A stretch of 30,460 nt of DNA from Candidatus Aminicenantota bacterium (GTDB lineage: Bacteria > Acidobacteriota > Aminicenantia > Aminicenantales > UBA8522): contig JAFGRZ010000107.1 of assembly GCA_016934895.1 (NCBI GenBank), positions 1-30,460 of the forward strand. Reading direction: 5' to 3'. The notes under the pieces are model-generated. The model worked only from the letters and a program-made list of their open reading frames with translations. It had not been told where the DNA came from and did not search any database. Positions 15,080-23,640 of this stretch are shown here, one piece after another (positions within the stretch are counted from its first letter, which is position 1; every line of letters starts with the position of its first letter). Made by a program: the position numbers and the translations under genes.

Positions 15080-16720
15080 TCAGTCGCTTTCAGTGGAATC
15101 GACCTTATAGAGTGAGACCGTCGTGTCCCAGAGCGGGAACCGGCGCAGCAACTTGAGCCGGGAGGCGACATCCGGGAAACGCCTCCTGATCCAGCGGATC
15201 TCGCCGCCCCAGTACTTGTCCAGCGTCAACAGGTGGGTCGGCCGCTGCTCGCGGAAAGGGTCCCGGTCGTTGAACCAGCCCTCGAACGCGGGGAAGAGCC
15301 GGAAGTCCGTCTCCAGGGCGAGCCGGGGCGCTTCGTTTCCCATGATCACCGAACCCGGCGGCAGCATCCGGATGGAACTGGACAAGGCCTGGAGCTGGTA
15401 CAGCGGTTTTCTGTAGAATTGGGCATAATAGATCGTCAACGAGGAGAGGGCCAGCACGCCGAAAATGAAGATCGTGGCCGCGCTTTCGAAACCCGGCCCG
15501 GATTTCAGCCACATCCAGAGGGCGGCCAGGATCGCGGCATAGATGAGAAACCGCACTCCCATATAATTGAAGGCGAAGAGGGCCGAGGGGTATTTGACCA
15601 GGCCGATCCAGAACCGGTGGAACAGGGGGGCCATGACCAGGAAGACCAGGAAAATCGGCAAGGCGTGGGCGCGCATCCAGGGCCGCCTCTTGACGGCCAG
15701 AGCGACGGCGAAAAAAAGGGCCGGGATGATGTTCAGATAATAACGGAGGGGCTGATAGTTCAGGATGGCCATCTGGAAAAATGCCCCCGCCAGCCACAGG
15801 ACGACGAACAGCTCGGGGAGTTCGGGGGCCGGATTCCTTTTCCAGAGACGGATGACCACCGATACGGAGAAAAGGAGGGCGACGATGAACAAGAGCGGGA
15901 CGAGGCTCATGTAGCGGTGCATGTTGTTGCGGTAGATGTTGAAGAAGAACTGGCCGACGCTCTCCGGCCAGGACAGGTCCAGCCAGCCGCTGCCGATCTT
16001 GCGGAAGGAGGAGGCCAAGGGGATGAAGACGGCGAAAAACCAGACGACGAGGACGGCGAACGACCCGGCCAGAAACCTCAGCAGGTCGCGCCATCGGCCG
16101 CTCTGCCAGGCGTAGTAGGCCACCGCCAGAAGAGCGGCGAAGAAAAAATAGAAAAAGAGATATTTCGAGAGCACGGTTAGGGCCGCGCAGATCCCGAAGG
16201 CGACCAGGTTGCGGGGCTTGTCCTTGGCCCTGACGGAAAAATAATAGCTGATGATGAAGAAAAGCGTGGAGAAATTCTCGAGGAGGCCGATGCGGTTGTA
16301 CATTGTCCAGTAGTAATCCACGGCGAACAGGAAGGCGAAACCCAGCGCATAGGATAAAGCCAGGGACCGGCGGACGGCCAGATAGAGAAAGACAATCCCC
16401 AGAAGGCCGAAGGCAATGTTTACCGCTTTCATGGTGACGATGCTGAGCCCGAAAAGCTTGAAGGCCGCATAATAGATGCCCGTCAAAACGCCGTTGTAAA
16501 GGACCGGGTTCCAATCATCCGTCATCCAGGTGTCGAAAAGGAGTTTGTTGCGGGCGTTATGGCAGTACATGGCTTCATCGAAATAGATGCCGGCGCTGTT
16601 GGTTAAATGCACGAGCAGGGGGGGCGGGTCGGCTTTGATGTGTTGGATGCGCAGGGCGGCCCCCAGGGCGAGAATGAGGATAAGCCCGAGCCGGGGGAGG
16701 GAGCGACTTTGGTTTCTCAA
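15080..16720 (-). CDS. Glycosyltransferase family 39-like membrane protein (GT-C)
   Basis: The 546-aa product has a first membrane helix (about 10-24), then a periplasmic loop containing YFDEAMYCHNARN with D48-E49, the catalytic-type Asp-Glu of PMT/ArnT-like GT-C enzymes. About ten further hydrophobic helices follow, then a soluble C-terminal region with VIMGNEAPRLALETDFR and LLTLDKYWGGEIRWI. It probably transfers a sugar from a polyprenyl-phosphate donor to a lipid or protein in the periplasm; the donor is unknown. The start appears to be TTG at 16720, since no ATG or GTG precedes the first helix. It lies 18 nt below a good -10 box and lacks a strong ribosome site, so the exact start is uncertain. 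Confidence 0.85.
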   Translation of the reverse strand: MRNQSRSLPRLGLILILALGAALRIQHIKADPPPLLVHLTNSAGIYFDEAMYCHNARNKLLFDTWMTDDWNPVLYNGVLTGIYYAAFKLFGLSIVTMKAVNIAFGLLGIVFLYLAVRRSLALSYALGFAFLFAVDYYWTMYNRIGLLENFSTLFFIISYYFSVRAKDKPRNLVAFGICAALTVLSKYLFFYFFFAALLAVAYYAWQSGRWRDLLRFLAGSFAVLVVWFFAVFIPLASSFRKIGSGWLDLSWPESVGQFFFNIYRNNMHRYMSLVPLLFIVALLFSVSVVIRLWKRNPAPELPELFVVLWLAGAFFQMAILNYQPLRYYLNIIPALFFAVALAVKRRPWMRAHALPIFLVFLVMAPLFHRFWIGLVKYPSALFAFNYMGVRFLIYAAILAALWMWLKSGPGFESAATIFIFGVLALSSLTIYYAQFYRKPLYQLQALSSSIRMLPPGSVIMGNEAPRLALETDFRLFPAFEGWFNDRDPFREQRPTHLLTLDKYWGGEIRWIRRRFPDVASRLKLLRRFPLWDTTVSLYKVDSTESD

Positions 16721-16734
16721 GTTCAGTTTGTCGT

Positions 16735-16747
16735 CCCTATGATAGGG
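16735..16747. repeat. 13-bp palindrome CCCTATGATAGGG at the GT39 promoter
   Basis: Arms CCCTA and TAGGG flank a TGA centre (CCCTAT/ATAGGG about the central G). The site covers the minus-strand -10 box TATCAT of the GT39 gene. The same 13-mer, in the other orientation, occurs at 25471-25483, also at a predicted -10 box. It could be an operator. Confidence 0.55.
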
Positions 16748-16767
16748 AAAGCCGCGAGTTGAGTCAA
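16739..16767 (-). promoter_or_regulatory. Promoter of the GT39-like gene
   Basis: On the minus strand, TTGACT (16767-16762) and TATCAT (16744-16739) are 17 nt apart. The TTG start codon at 16720 is 18 nt past the -10 box, so the leader would be only about 11 nt. Confidence 0.65.
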
Positions 16768-16820
16768 CGCGCCGGAGACCGGCCCCGATTCATCCCAGCG
16801 GGTCGGCCGAGACCATCATC

Positions 16821-16849
16821 TTGACAAATGGCCGCATTGTTGGCACACT
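16821..16849 (+). promoter_or_regulatory. Candidate promoter of the FG-GAP/ASPIC gene
   Basis: TTGACA (16821-16826) and CACACT (16844-16849) are 17 nt apart. The -10 box is poor. If real, the ATG at 16828 lies inside the promoter and cannot be the start, which favours the GTG at 16885. Confidence 0.45.
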
Positions 16850-16884
16850 CTTGGGGAAATCGGGAGAACGGACGAGAAACACGC

Positions 16885-18771
16885 GTGTGCAACGCTAAGG
16901 GCAGGTCGGGCGGTGCGGCCCGTTTCGGTCGGGCCTTTCTCGGTCTTCTCGGCGCCGCGGTTTTATCCTACGGCCAGATCCACTTCACCGAGGTCAGCGA
17001 GCAATTCCAAGTCAAGGGGTACAGCGACTTTGGAGGACACGGTGTTTCCTGGGTGGATGTCAACGGAGACGGCCGGGTCGATATTTTCGTCAAAAACGAA
17101 GGAGCCCGGGGGGTAGCGGCCGTCGCCGATATCCTGTACATCAACTACGGCGGTTCGTTCGTCAATGAGGCGGGATCCCGGGGTGTCGCCGACGCTTACG
17201 CCTACGGAACGCACGGGGCTGTTTTCGTGGATTGGGACGGAGACCGGGATTTCGATCTTTTCGCTTCCACCACCTACGCCGGGATTTCTCCCGCTCACAA
17301 TCACCTCTATCAGAACAACGGGAACGCTTTCTTTCAGGATGTCACTTCCTCCATCATCCCGGCGCAGACCGTCGACCTGACGACCCGCGGCGTCGCGGCC
17401 GCGGACTTCGACGGCGACGGAGACATCGACCTGTATTTCTCCAATCCGCTCTCCGATCCGGACTACTACAATCCTCTTCCGTCCCCTCCCCGGAGCTTGC
17501 CCAACTTCTATATCAATAACGGGAACGGCACCTTCACGGCCGAATATCGGGGCATTGACTGGACCGGTTTCGTCCAGGGTGTGACGACCGGCGATTTTGA
17601 CGACGACGGCGATATCGATATCGCCCAGGCCATGTGGGGGCCTCCTTCGACCATCTATCGCAACGACGGGACGGGGTATTTCCGGAATGTCGGCGGACAG
17701 GTCGGCATCTCGACGAGCAACGGAGAATTCGACAACGGCGTTGTCTTCGCGGATTTTGACAACGACGGCGACCTCGACATGGCCATCGTCGGCCAGGAAC
17801 GGATCGCCCTCTACCGGAACGCGGAAAGTTCGTATTACCGCTACCAGGTCATCCGCTGGGACAGAGCGATCAGCGGTTTTCAGGTGTGCTTCGGGGACTT
17901 CGACAACGACGCCGTTCTCGAGCTTTACCTGTCGGGCGAGAACGTCTATGAGAACGACGGCGAGGGGCATTTTTCCCTGATCCCGACGTCCGAATCGGGG
18001 CTGGAGGATTCCCTGGCGATTGCCGATCCCCGGGGCGCCGCCCTGGCGGACTTCGACAACGACGGCGACCTCGACATCTACGTAACCAACAAGGACGGCT
18101 ATAACAGGCTCTTCCGCAACGACCTCAACAACTCCGATTGGATCGAGGTTGAGATCATGAGCGACCCGCAGGGACACAGCGGCGGCATCGGTTCCAAGCT
18201 TGACCTTTACACGGCCGGCCACGTCGGCGATAAAGATTATCTGAAGGGGCACCGCGAAATCACGGGAGAATACGGTTACCTCGGCCAGGATTCGCCCGTC
18301 GCCCATTTCGGCGCGCCCGCGGCCGGCGGCGCCCGCTACGACCTGAGGGTGACATTCCCGGACGGAACCCAAAAAATTTACGCCGGCCTGACTCCCGGTC
18401 AGAAAGTCCTTGTGGCCCCCATCTCACCGCCCCTTGATGTTCAAGGCCGGATGATTGAGAATAAGGCGCTCTTCTACCGGGAGACGCTGATCGAGTTGAG
18501 CTGGCAGCCGAATCCTCTCAATAATGACGTCCAGGCATACAGAGTCTATGAGCTGAATCAGGGCCAGATCCGGCTGGCCGAGTTGCCGGAAACTCAATTT
18601 ACCTTTACCGTCCGAAACCTGGACAAGACGAGGGCCTATCATTTCGCTGTCACAGCGGTGGACAGTCTGGGCCTGGAAAGTGAGCCCGTCACAGTTTCGG
18701 TCAACGGCAGCCCTGAGGTCGAGCGGAGAGAGCGTCAACTGATGATCAAGAGCCTGAAGGGGGAGATGTGA
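16885..18771 (+). CDS. Secreted FG-GAP/VCBS-ASPIC protein with C-terminal fibronectin III-like domain (CRTAC1 type)
   Basis: The product (628 aa from GTG 16885) has a signal peptide (hydrophobic about 17-29). Seven calcium-loop FG-GAP/VCBS motifs of the D-x-D-x-D-G-D type begin near residues 57, 115, 174, 237, 289, 337 and 388 and should form a seven-bladed propeller. An ASPIC/UnbV domain (about 425-510, GGIGSKLDLY, FPDGTQKIY) is followed by a fibronectin III-like module (about 520-605, LSWQPNPLNNDVQAYRVYE). The sixth calcium loop is degenerate (DFDNDAVLE). Such proteins are extracellular and calcium-binding; their ligands are mostly unknown. An in-frame ATG at 16828 is the alternative start. 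The stop overlaps the next gene by 4 nt. Confidence 0.88.
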   Translation: MCNAKGRSGGAARFGRAFLGLLGAAVLSYGQIHFTEVSEQFQVKGYSDFGGHGVSWVDVNGDGRVDIFVKNEGARGVAAVADILYINYGGSFVNEAGSRGVADAYAYGTHGAVFVDWDGDRDFDLFASTTYAGISPAHNHLYQNNGNAFFQDVTSSIIPAQTVDLTTRGVAAADFDGDGDIDLYFSNPLSDPDYYNPLPSPPRSLPNFYINNGNGTFTAEYRGIDWTGFVQGVTTGDFDDDGDIDIAQAMWGPPSTIYRNDGTGYFRNVGGQVGISTSNGEFDNGVVFADFDNDGDLDMAIVGQERIALYRNAESSYYRYQVIRWDRAISGFQVCFGDFDNDAVLELYLSGENVYENDGEGHFSLIPTSESGLEDSLAIADPRGAALADFDNDGDLDIYVTNKDGYNRLFRNDLNNSDWIEVEIMSDPQGHSGGIGSKLDLYTAGHVGDKDYLKGHREITGEYGYLGQDSPVAHFGAPAAGGARYDLRVTFPDGTQKIYAGLTPGQKVLVAPISPPLDVQGRMIENKALFYRETLIELSWQPNPLNNDVQAYRVYELNQGQIRLAELPETQFTFTVRNLDKTRAYHFAVTAVDSLGLESEPVTVSVNGSPEVERRERQLMIKSLKGEM

Positions 18772-19385
18772 GAAAACGTTTCCTTCTTTTCGCCCTTGGG
18801 CTTATCTGGGCCGCAACGGCCTGGTCCCAGCCCCAGACCCGGATCAGACTGCTTCCGGATGAGGAAAAATATTTCACCGTCGGGCTCCTGGGTGGATTCT
18901 ATTTTCTCCAGGACGAGGTTTTCCAGGAACTCTACGGCAAGGGGGCTCCGTTTTTTGGGACGGAGATGACGCTGCGGTTTCCGATCCGGGACCCTCATGG
19001 CCTCGACGTCGCGGCGGGCGCCCGGATCCTCAGCAAGAAGGGACGGACGTCTTACACGGAGGAATCTCTCAGCCTGCGCCTGACCGATTTTTTTCTCTCT
19101 CTCCGCTACTCTTATGATACCGGAAGATACGCCCTCTTTTTCGGTCCCGGGGTGGAATATGTCCTCTATAAAGAGACCTATGATCCGGCCTTCCCCATCG
19201 TTTCATCGACCGGGAGTCAGGCCGGTCTGCACTTCACCGCAGGGGCGTATGTCCACCTGACTTCCGGGCTTTCTCTCAAGGGCTATATGAAGTATGGCCT
19301 GGTTAAAACGGAGAAACCGGGATTCCGGGTCAACCTGGGTGGGACAGAATGGGGGCTGGGCATCCTCTACCGGTTTTACCTCTGA
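18768..19385 (+). CDS. Small outer-membrane beta-barrel-like protein
   Basis: The 205-aa product has a signal peptide (cleavage near WSQP, about residue 20) and then alternating short amphipathic strands with Gly and aromatic residues. It ends in a terminal Phe-Tyr-Leu, as in small outer-membrane barrels of 8-10 strands. No specific family is recognised. It starts with GTG overlapping the stop of the FG-GAP gene (GTGA, 18768-18771), with AAGGGGGAG just upstream, so the two are translationally coupled. A shared surface role with the secreted propeller protein is an inference from this coupling. It ends 27 bp before a convergent gene. Confidence 0.75.
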   Translation: MRKRFLLFALGLIWAATAWSQPQTRIRLLPDEEKYFTVGLLGGFYFLQDEVFQELYGKGAPFFGTEMTLRFPIRDPHGLDVAAGARILSKKGRTSYTEESLSLRLTDFFLSLRYSYDTGRYALFFGPGVEYVLYKETYDPAFPIVSSTGSQAGLHFTAGAYVHLTSGLSLKGYMKYGLVKTEKPGFRVNLGGTEWGLGILYRFYL

Positions 19386-19418
19386 AAAGGGAACAAAAAA
19401 AGGGAACGTCCCCTAATG
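19386..19418. repeat. Short repeat in a convergent gap (AAAGGGAAC x2, GGGAACGTCCCC)
   Basis: AAAGGGAAC occurs at 19386-19394 and 19399-19407. The second copy runs into GGGAACGTCCCC and CCCTAATG (19411-19418). The words GGGAACGT (as its complement) and CCCTAATG also occur in the nested inverted repeat at 4229-4336, so this may be a partial copy of the same element. It fills the gap and overlaps the last codons of the minus-strand gene. Confidence 0.5.
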
Positions 19419-20486
19419 AGGGTCGAGAAGCGAATAGGAAAGAAATCGCATCTCCCGCAAACCCAGTGAGATCCGGGCCCGCACTTCGATATCGTCGCCC
19501 CTGGAGCTCGGCCGCATGAATAGAACGAGGAAGTCGGTCTTCAGCTTGGGCGGGGGGACGGGCTCCACCTCGTCCTTCTTTTTGAGCGCCTTGATGGCCT
19601 CCATGATGGCGGCCGGGATGGCCATGATGGGGACGCCGCTCGGAATTCTCGGTTCGTTCTGATAACCGGGTCCGAACGGATCATACTTGCCGCTCGGGGG
19701 CGGAGTTTCAATCTCCATGTCCCGGGCTGCGGGGAGAGTTCTCCGGCTCGAGGCGAGGAGGGCATCCCCGAAATACATCTCCAGGAGGAATTCCTCCTCC
19801 TTGCGGCTGCCGGAGGGCTTACCCATGATGCCGACCGATTCCATCTGGACGCCGACAATGAGCTCCCGACGGATGACGAGATCCCCCGCCTTGAATTCCA
19901 GGACAAAGGGGAAGGCGCCGGGTTCACGGAAAAGCTTCCAGCCCGGCAGGGAGACCGCATTGAAGCCGCGGTGAAACCGACCGCCCTTGAGGACGTTCCC
20001 GCCCTCCAGCAGCTTGTAATAGACGTCGCTGGCCATCTCGACTCCGAGGAGGATCGTTTCGGGGGGATTCGGCAGGAGCGACGATGTCTCTTCAGCGCCC
20101 GGGGTCACGAAGCCGATCTTGAGCACCCAGGGGTAGCGGAGCTGCCAGTCCCGGAGATAGCGGAGGAGGTTGTTCCGGATAGAGAGCGGAAGGAATGTGA
20201 AACCCATTCCGATAGCGCCGTACTTTTCGAAGTATTCGCCCAGCTTCTGATACTCATTCTCTCTGTCCTCGAGCCGGGCATGCAAGTAGGCCAGCAGTCC
20301 GCAAGCCAGAGGTTTGTCCTCTTCGCCGAGAGCATCGATTTTTTCCTTGAGGTACGCGGCGGCGCCGCGATAGTCGGCCGCGTGCTCGTCTTTGAAGAAG
20401 TCGATGAGTTCGGTCTTCCAATCTTCCGCCAGGGCGGCATTCCAGAGGGCTGACAGGAGGACGCAAACAAGGATCTTGTTTTTCAT
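19413..20486 (-). CDS. Exported protein of unknown function, coupled to a TonB-like gene
   Basis: The 357-aa product has a clean signal peptide (residues 1-20, ending ALAE). Residues about 21-120 are helical and may be TPR-like (AAAYLKEKIDALGEEDK, LAYLHARLEDRENEYQKLGEYFEKYG). A beta-rich part follows (about 125-240), then a Pro-rich stretch (PPPSGKYDPFGPGYQNEP) and a final beta-rich segment. No family is recognised. The ATG overlaps the stop of the upstream TonB-like gene as ATGA, so the two are translated together, and a periplasmic partner role is a fair guess. It ends near the repeat at 19386-19418. Confidence 0.75.
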   Translation of the reverse strand: MKNKILVCVLLSALWNAALAEDWKTELIDFFKDEHAADYRGAAAYLKEKIDALGEEDKPLACGLLAYLHARLEDRENEYQKLGEYFEKYGAIGMGFTFLPLSIRNNLLRYLRDWQLRYPWVLKIGFVTPGAEETSSLLPNPPETILLGVEMASDVYYKLLEGGNVLKGGRFHRGFNAVSLPGWKLFREPGAFPFVLEFKAGDLVIRRELIVGVQMESVGIMGKPSGSRKEEEFLLEMYFGDALLASSRRTLPAARDMEIETPPPSGKYDPFGPGYQNEPRIPSGVPIMAIPAAIMEAIKALKKKDEVEPVPPPKLKTDFLVLFMRPSSRGDDIEVRARISLGLREMRFLSYSLLDPH

Positions 20487-21391
20487 TGGACGGAGAACAC
20501 GAAGGAGACTTCAAGGCTGGCGGCAGGGAAATCTTCCGGAAGAGGGGGAAAAGGAGAGCTCAGTTCCACGGCGAAGCGCGCGGATTGATTGAAAGTCGGG
20601 TCATCCGAGGAAGAGACGACCTCGAGAGCGGAGATCTGGCCGCTCTTCGCGAAAACGACGGTGATCTCGACGGCCGCACTCGGGTTGGCCGGGCGTGTCG
20701 GGGGAATATCCCAGTTCTTCTGGATGAGCTCGACGACCTTTCCGGCCCAGGGCGAAAGGTTATACTTTTTGATATCGGCGGAGACCGTCGAGCCGCTCCG
20801 GACAGATCCTCGGGTTCGAATTCTCCCGGAGGAGGCGCCGGAGAGATATCCGCGGAGCCCTCCCGATCCGACGGAGAGGTATTTCCGCCAGTCGACGTCC
20901 TTGGGCGGAGGCGCGGCCGGCCGGACGAGATCACTTGTGGACCCGATCATCCTCTCCTGAATGGGCAACCGAAGCCGGTCGCCGGAGATGATCCCCGGTT
21001 TTTCCGGCGGGGACTGATCGAGCCGGAATCCGGACGTGAATCTGGGCTCGAATGCGTCGACGGCGGCAGGCGTCGGGGATCCCTCAAAGGACGTGACCGG
21101 GGGAGGGGGTCCGGCGGTTTTCAGCGGAAGGGTCCGGGACGGAAGAAACTCGGGGAAGCCCTCGATCACTTCGGGGAGGTTGGAGGGATTCCGGGCGGTC
21201 TCGGGGAGCTCGAGAGGCGGCGGCGGCACGATGACAACAGAGGTGACGGGTCTCTCGAACTTGATGATTCGGACGGAAACGAAATGGGTGACCAGAAGAT
21301 AGAGCATTCCCGCATGGATCAACAGGGAGACGAATAGGCTCAGGCCGCGGGTGAGCAGCTCCGGTCTGTCCTCGGGAGAAGGCGCCTTCAT
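20483..21391 (-). CDS. TonB-like energy transducer protein
   Basis: The 302-aa product has the TonB layout: a short cytoplasmic N-terminus, one membrane anchor (about 15-37, with His in LLIHAGMLYLL), a Pro-rich periplasmic linker starting VIVPPPPLELPE, and a C-terminal alpha/beta domain. The C-terminal part reads WAGKVVELIQKNWDIPP, AVEITVVFAKSGQISALEVVSSSDD and SPFPPLPEDFP, which fits TonB_C or the related TolA/TonB-like C-domain. It should link the inner-membrane proton motive force to outer-membrane receptors such as the one at 1074-4145; no exbB or exbD is in the window. It is followed with a 4-nt overlap by an unknown exported protein. The -10 box lies six bases before the ATG. Confidence 0.82.
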   Translation of the reverse strand: MKAPSPEDRPELLTRGLSLFVSLLIHAGMLYLLVTHFVSVRIIKFERPVTSVVIVPPPPLELPETARNPSNLPEVIEGFPEFLPSRTLPLKTAGPPPPVTSFEGSPTPAAVDAFEPRFTSGFRLDQSPPEKPGIISGDRLRLPIQERMIGSTSDLVRPAAPPPKDVDWRKYLSVGSGGLRGYLSGASSGRIRTRGSVRSGSTVSADIKKYNLSPWAGKVVELIQKNWDIPPTRPANPSAAVEITVVFAKSGQISALEVVSSSDDPTFNQSARFAVELSSPFPPLPEDFPAASLEVSFVFSVQ

Positions 21392-21397
21392 GTTTCA

Positions 21398-21427
21398 ATT
21401 ATAATACACGGTTCTTCTAATTAGAAA
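21398..21427 (-). promoter_or_regulatory. Possible leaderless promoter of the TonB-like gene
   Basis: A perfect TATAAT (minus strand, 21403-21398) ends six bases before the ATG at 21391, with an overlapping TATTAT at 21406-21401. The best -35 at 18 nt is only TTCTAA (21427-21422). No ribosome site fits between the box and the ATG. Confidence 0.5.
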
Positions 21428-21482
21428 CCGGATGGATCACAGAACGTTGCATCGAAAGCGCCGGAAAGGATCGAATCCGGTC

Positions 21483-23531
21483 CTATTGATCGATCGGCCC
21501 GGAGCAGGGACCTTCGACGTCGTCATCCCTGAGAGTGGAGATGAGATAGACATATTGTTTGAGCATCTCGATGTCTGAATCCACGAATAGAGAGACATCC
21601 GGAACCAGCGCGAGAAAATGGAAGCCATCCTCCGCTTCTCCCTGCGTCGCGCGGTAGATCTTGTAGCCTTTTATCCTGGCCGGATTGAAGATCTTGGGGT
21701 TGGCCTGCCACGAAAGAAGATTCCTCTCCTTTCGGCTCGCGGCCGGGCGCGGGTTTCTGGGCACGCGGAACGAGATCGTCTCCCTCCCGTCGCGCTTTTC
21801 TCTCTCGGGAATCCTCCTTTTCAGACGGATGTCGACCGGAGGGAAGGGATGGTTGCGGATTTCGTCAAACCAGGCCTCGGCCATGAACTGGTACCCCTTC
21901 TCGCTCGGATGCTTGAAATCATTGCAAAGGAGAGAGAGCAGGCCGCCGTCCTCGGCGGGGAATTCCAGGAATAGCCGGTCCATATCGACGAACGAGACGT
22001 GGAGTTCGGCCGGAAGCAGGCGGATCTGTTCATTCAGATAAGCCTGGCGGGTCCTGACCTGGGGATCGGACCAGACCCAGTCGCGGCGGGGGATGATCGT
22101 CGTAATGGTCGGAAACACTCCCGCTTCCAGGCTCTTCCGGGCCATCTCCTTGATGTTGAAGAGCGATGTGTCCATCGAGATATAATAATTGATGACGTCG
22201 TTGGTCCCTTCCATGATCAGGATGGATCCGGCGGCGTGCGAATCCAGAACGGTTTCGATGCGGATGAGGCCCTCGGGGGTTTTTTCGCGTCCGAGACCTT
22301 CGTTGATCATTTCGGTCGGCCCGAAATTTTGATCGAGGATCACGTCCAAGCGGGGAGGATAACCGAGTTCGGGCGCGGGCAGACGGTCGATGTAACCGTA
22401 GGTTATGCTGTCCCCGAAGCCGATGTAGGCGTTCCCGTCACGATCGGGGTTGAAGATCCGGGGACGCTCCGGAGACGGGTCCGCGCCCTGATTTTCCGGA
22501 ATCTCAAAGGGGGCGGTCCATTGTCTTGTCACCGGGCCGTCCGCCGACCTCCAGACGATCGAGACCTTGCCCGAGAGAAAGACCGTCCGCGGGACAACGC
22601 TCTCCCGAAGCGAAGGCGAAACCGGCGCCTTGCGGAGCGGTTCGTTTTCTTTGTACATCGCTGCGAAAACCCGGTTCCCGGCGGCCGAAGACATTTCCCA
22701 GCTGATTATGAGCTCGTCGTTGGCCCCGATCCCTAGAGACGGGAAAAGGTCATTTTCTTCATTGTCGGTCAGAGGGACCGGCGAGGTCCAGCCATGTCCA
22801 TCCGAGCGCGAGAGGTAGATCTCGTAGTCCCGGCCGTCATAGGCCGACCAGGCCAGCCAGATCGAGCCCCTCCCGTCCCGGACGACGTCCGGATTGACCG
22901 TCGGAGAGGCGGTCGCCCGGAGCGCCGTCGTCCGCGGCGACCAGACGGTTCCGTCGAACGTCCGGGAGACGATCCGCCAGCTTTCTGGGCGTGTTTCATT
23001 CCAGAAAACCTGGATGAAACCGCTCCCGTCGAAGACGATCTTGGGATCGGTCAGGGCCGTGGATTCAGCCGGAAAGAGACGCCATCTCCTCCGCGAGGCG
23101 ATATCCTGGATATAAATGGAATATCCCCGGTCTGAGAAATTTCCCCAGACCGCCCAGGGAGTATCTCCGGGACCGAAGGCGAAATCCGGCGAGAAATTCG
23201 ATCCGCCCGGGAAAGTCGTCAAGGCAGGGACGAGACGGCCCTCCTCCTCGAGGCGCCCTATCCCGATCGCGTTCCGGCCGTTCCGCCAATCCTCCCAGGC
23301 CGCCCAGACCTGCCCGGATCTGTTCTCTTTGACCAGCGGAAGCTTTATGGATTCCGCATGGCCGAAAGGGACCTGCTGTTCGACGGATTCATAGGCGAAC
23401 TGGGCGGCTCCCGCCTCCAAAGAGGAATTTTTCGGGGCGCTTTCTCCCGGAGTGGCGGCAGAGATCCCATGCGCCAGCCAGAGCAGGCCCAGCGTCAACG
23501 CCAAGGAGCCGAGGGGGCGCCCTTTATTCAT
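21483..23531 (-). CDS. Secreted protein with propeller, SGNH/GDSL hydrolase and fibronectin III-like domains
   Basis: The 682-aa product has a signal peptide (1-26). Residues about 55-345 are repeating beta segments with D-x-x-G-x-x-W-x-A-W patterns (sialidase/BNR-like propeller). An SGNH hydrolase domain (about 366-560) carries all catalytic blocks: GDS with nucleophile S375, N410-E-G, GTND (442-445), and D538-x-x-H541. A fibronectin III-like module (about 604-680, LLSWQANPKIFNPARIKGYKIYR) closes the chain. It probably deacylates or deacetylates an extracellular substrate, perhaps a glycan that the propeller binds; this is inferred. It is divergent from the related PKD protein at 23641 and has its own promoter. 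Confidence 0.87.
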   Translation of the reverse strand: MNKGRPLGSLALTLGLLWLAHGISAATPGESAPKNSSLEAGAAQFAYESVEQQVPFGHAESIKLPLVKENRSGQVWAAWEDWRNGRNAIGIGRLEEEGRLVPALTTFPGGSNFSPDFAFGPGDTPWAVWGNFSDRGYSIYIQDIASRRRWRLFPAESTALTDPKIVFDGSGFIQVFWNETRPESWRIVSRTFDGTVWSPRTTALRATASPTVNPDVVRDGRGSIWLAWSAYDGRDYEIYLSRSDGHGWTSPVPLTDNEENDLFPSLGIGANDELIISWEMSSAAGNRVFAAMYKENEPLRKAPVSPSLRESVVPRTVFLSGKVSIVWRSADGPVTRQWTAPFEIPENQGADPSPERPRIFNPDRDGNAYIGFGDSITYGYIDRLPAPELGYPPRLDVILDQNFGPTEMINEGLGREKTPEGLIRIETVLDSHAAGSILIMEGTNDVINYYISMDTSLFNIKEMARKSLEAGVFPTITTIIPRRDWVWSDPQVRTRQAYLNEQIRLLPAELHVSFVDMDRLFLEFPAEDGGLLSLLCNDFKHPSEKGYQFMAEAWFDEIRNHPFPPVDIRLKRRIPEREKRDGRETISFRVPRNPRPAASRKERNLLSWQANPKIFNPARIKGYKIYRATQGEAEDGFHFLALVPDVSLFVDSDIEMLKQYVYLISTLRDDDVEGPCSGPIDQ

Positions 23532-23546
23532 TTGAGAACTCGCAAA

Positions 23547-23575
23547 ATTATATCATAATCCCGGCCTCCTTTACA
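23547..23575 (-). promoter_or_regulatory. Promoter of the SGNH hydrolase gene
   Basis: On the minus strand, TATAAT (23552-23547) has TGTAAA (23575-23570) 17 nt upstream. The transcript would start about 9 nt before the ATG at 23531, and no clear ribosome site is visible in that space. Confidence 0.55.
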
Positions 23576-23593
23576 GCGATCTGAGTCGCCGCC

Positions 23594-23623
23594 TTGACAA
23601 GGTGTCGAAGCTTCCGGCAATAT
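23594..23623 (+). promoter_or_regulatory. Candidate promoter of the PKD-domain gene
   Basis: TTGACA (23594-23599) is followed after 18 nt by CAATAT (23618-23623). The -35 box is perfect and the -10 box moderate. GGAG at 23631-23634 lies six bases before the ATG at 23641. Confidence 0.5.
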
Positions 23624-23640
23624 AGAGCCCGGAGTTGACT

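Noticed and set aside
16963..18372. 469-aa minus-strand ORF opposite the FG-GAP gene
   Set aside because: Its Val/Asp repeats are the reverse reading of the calcium-loop codons; it has no independent start signal.
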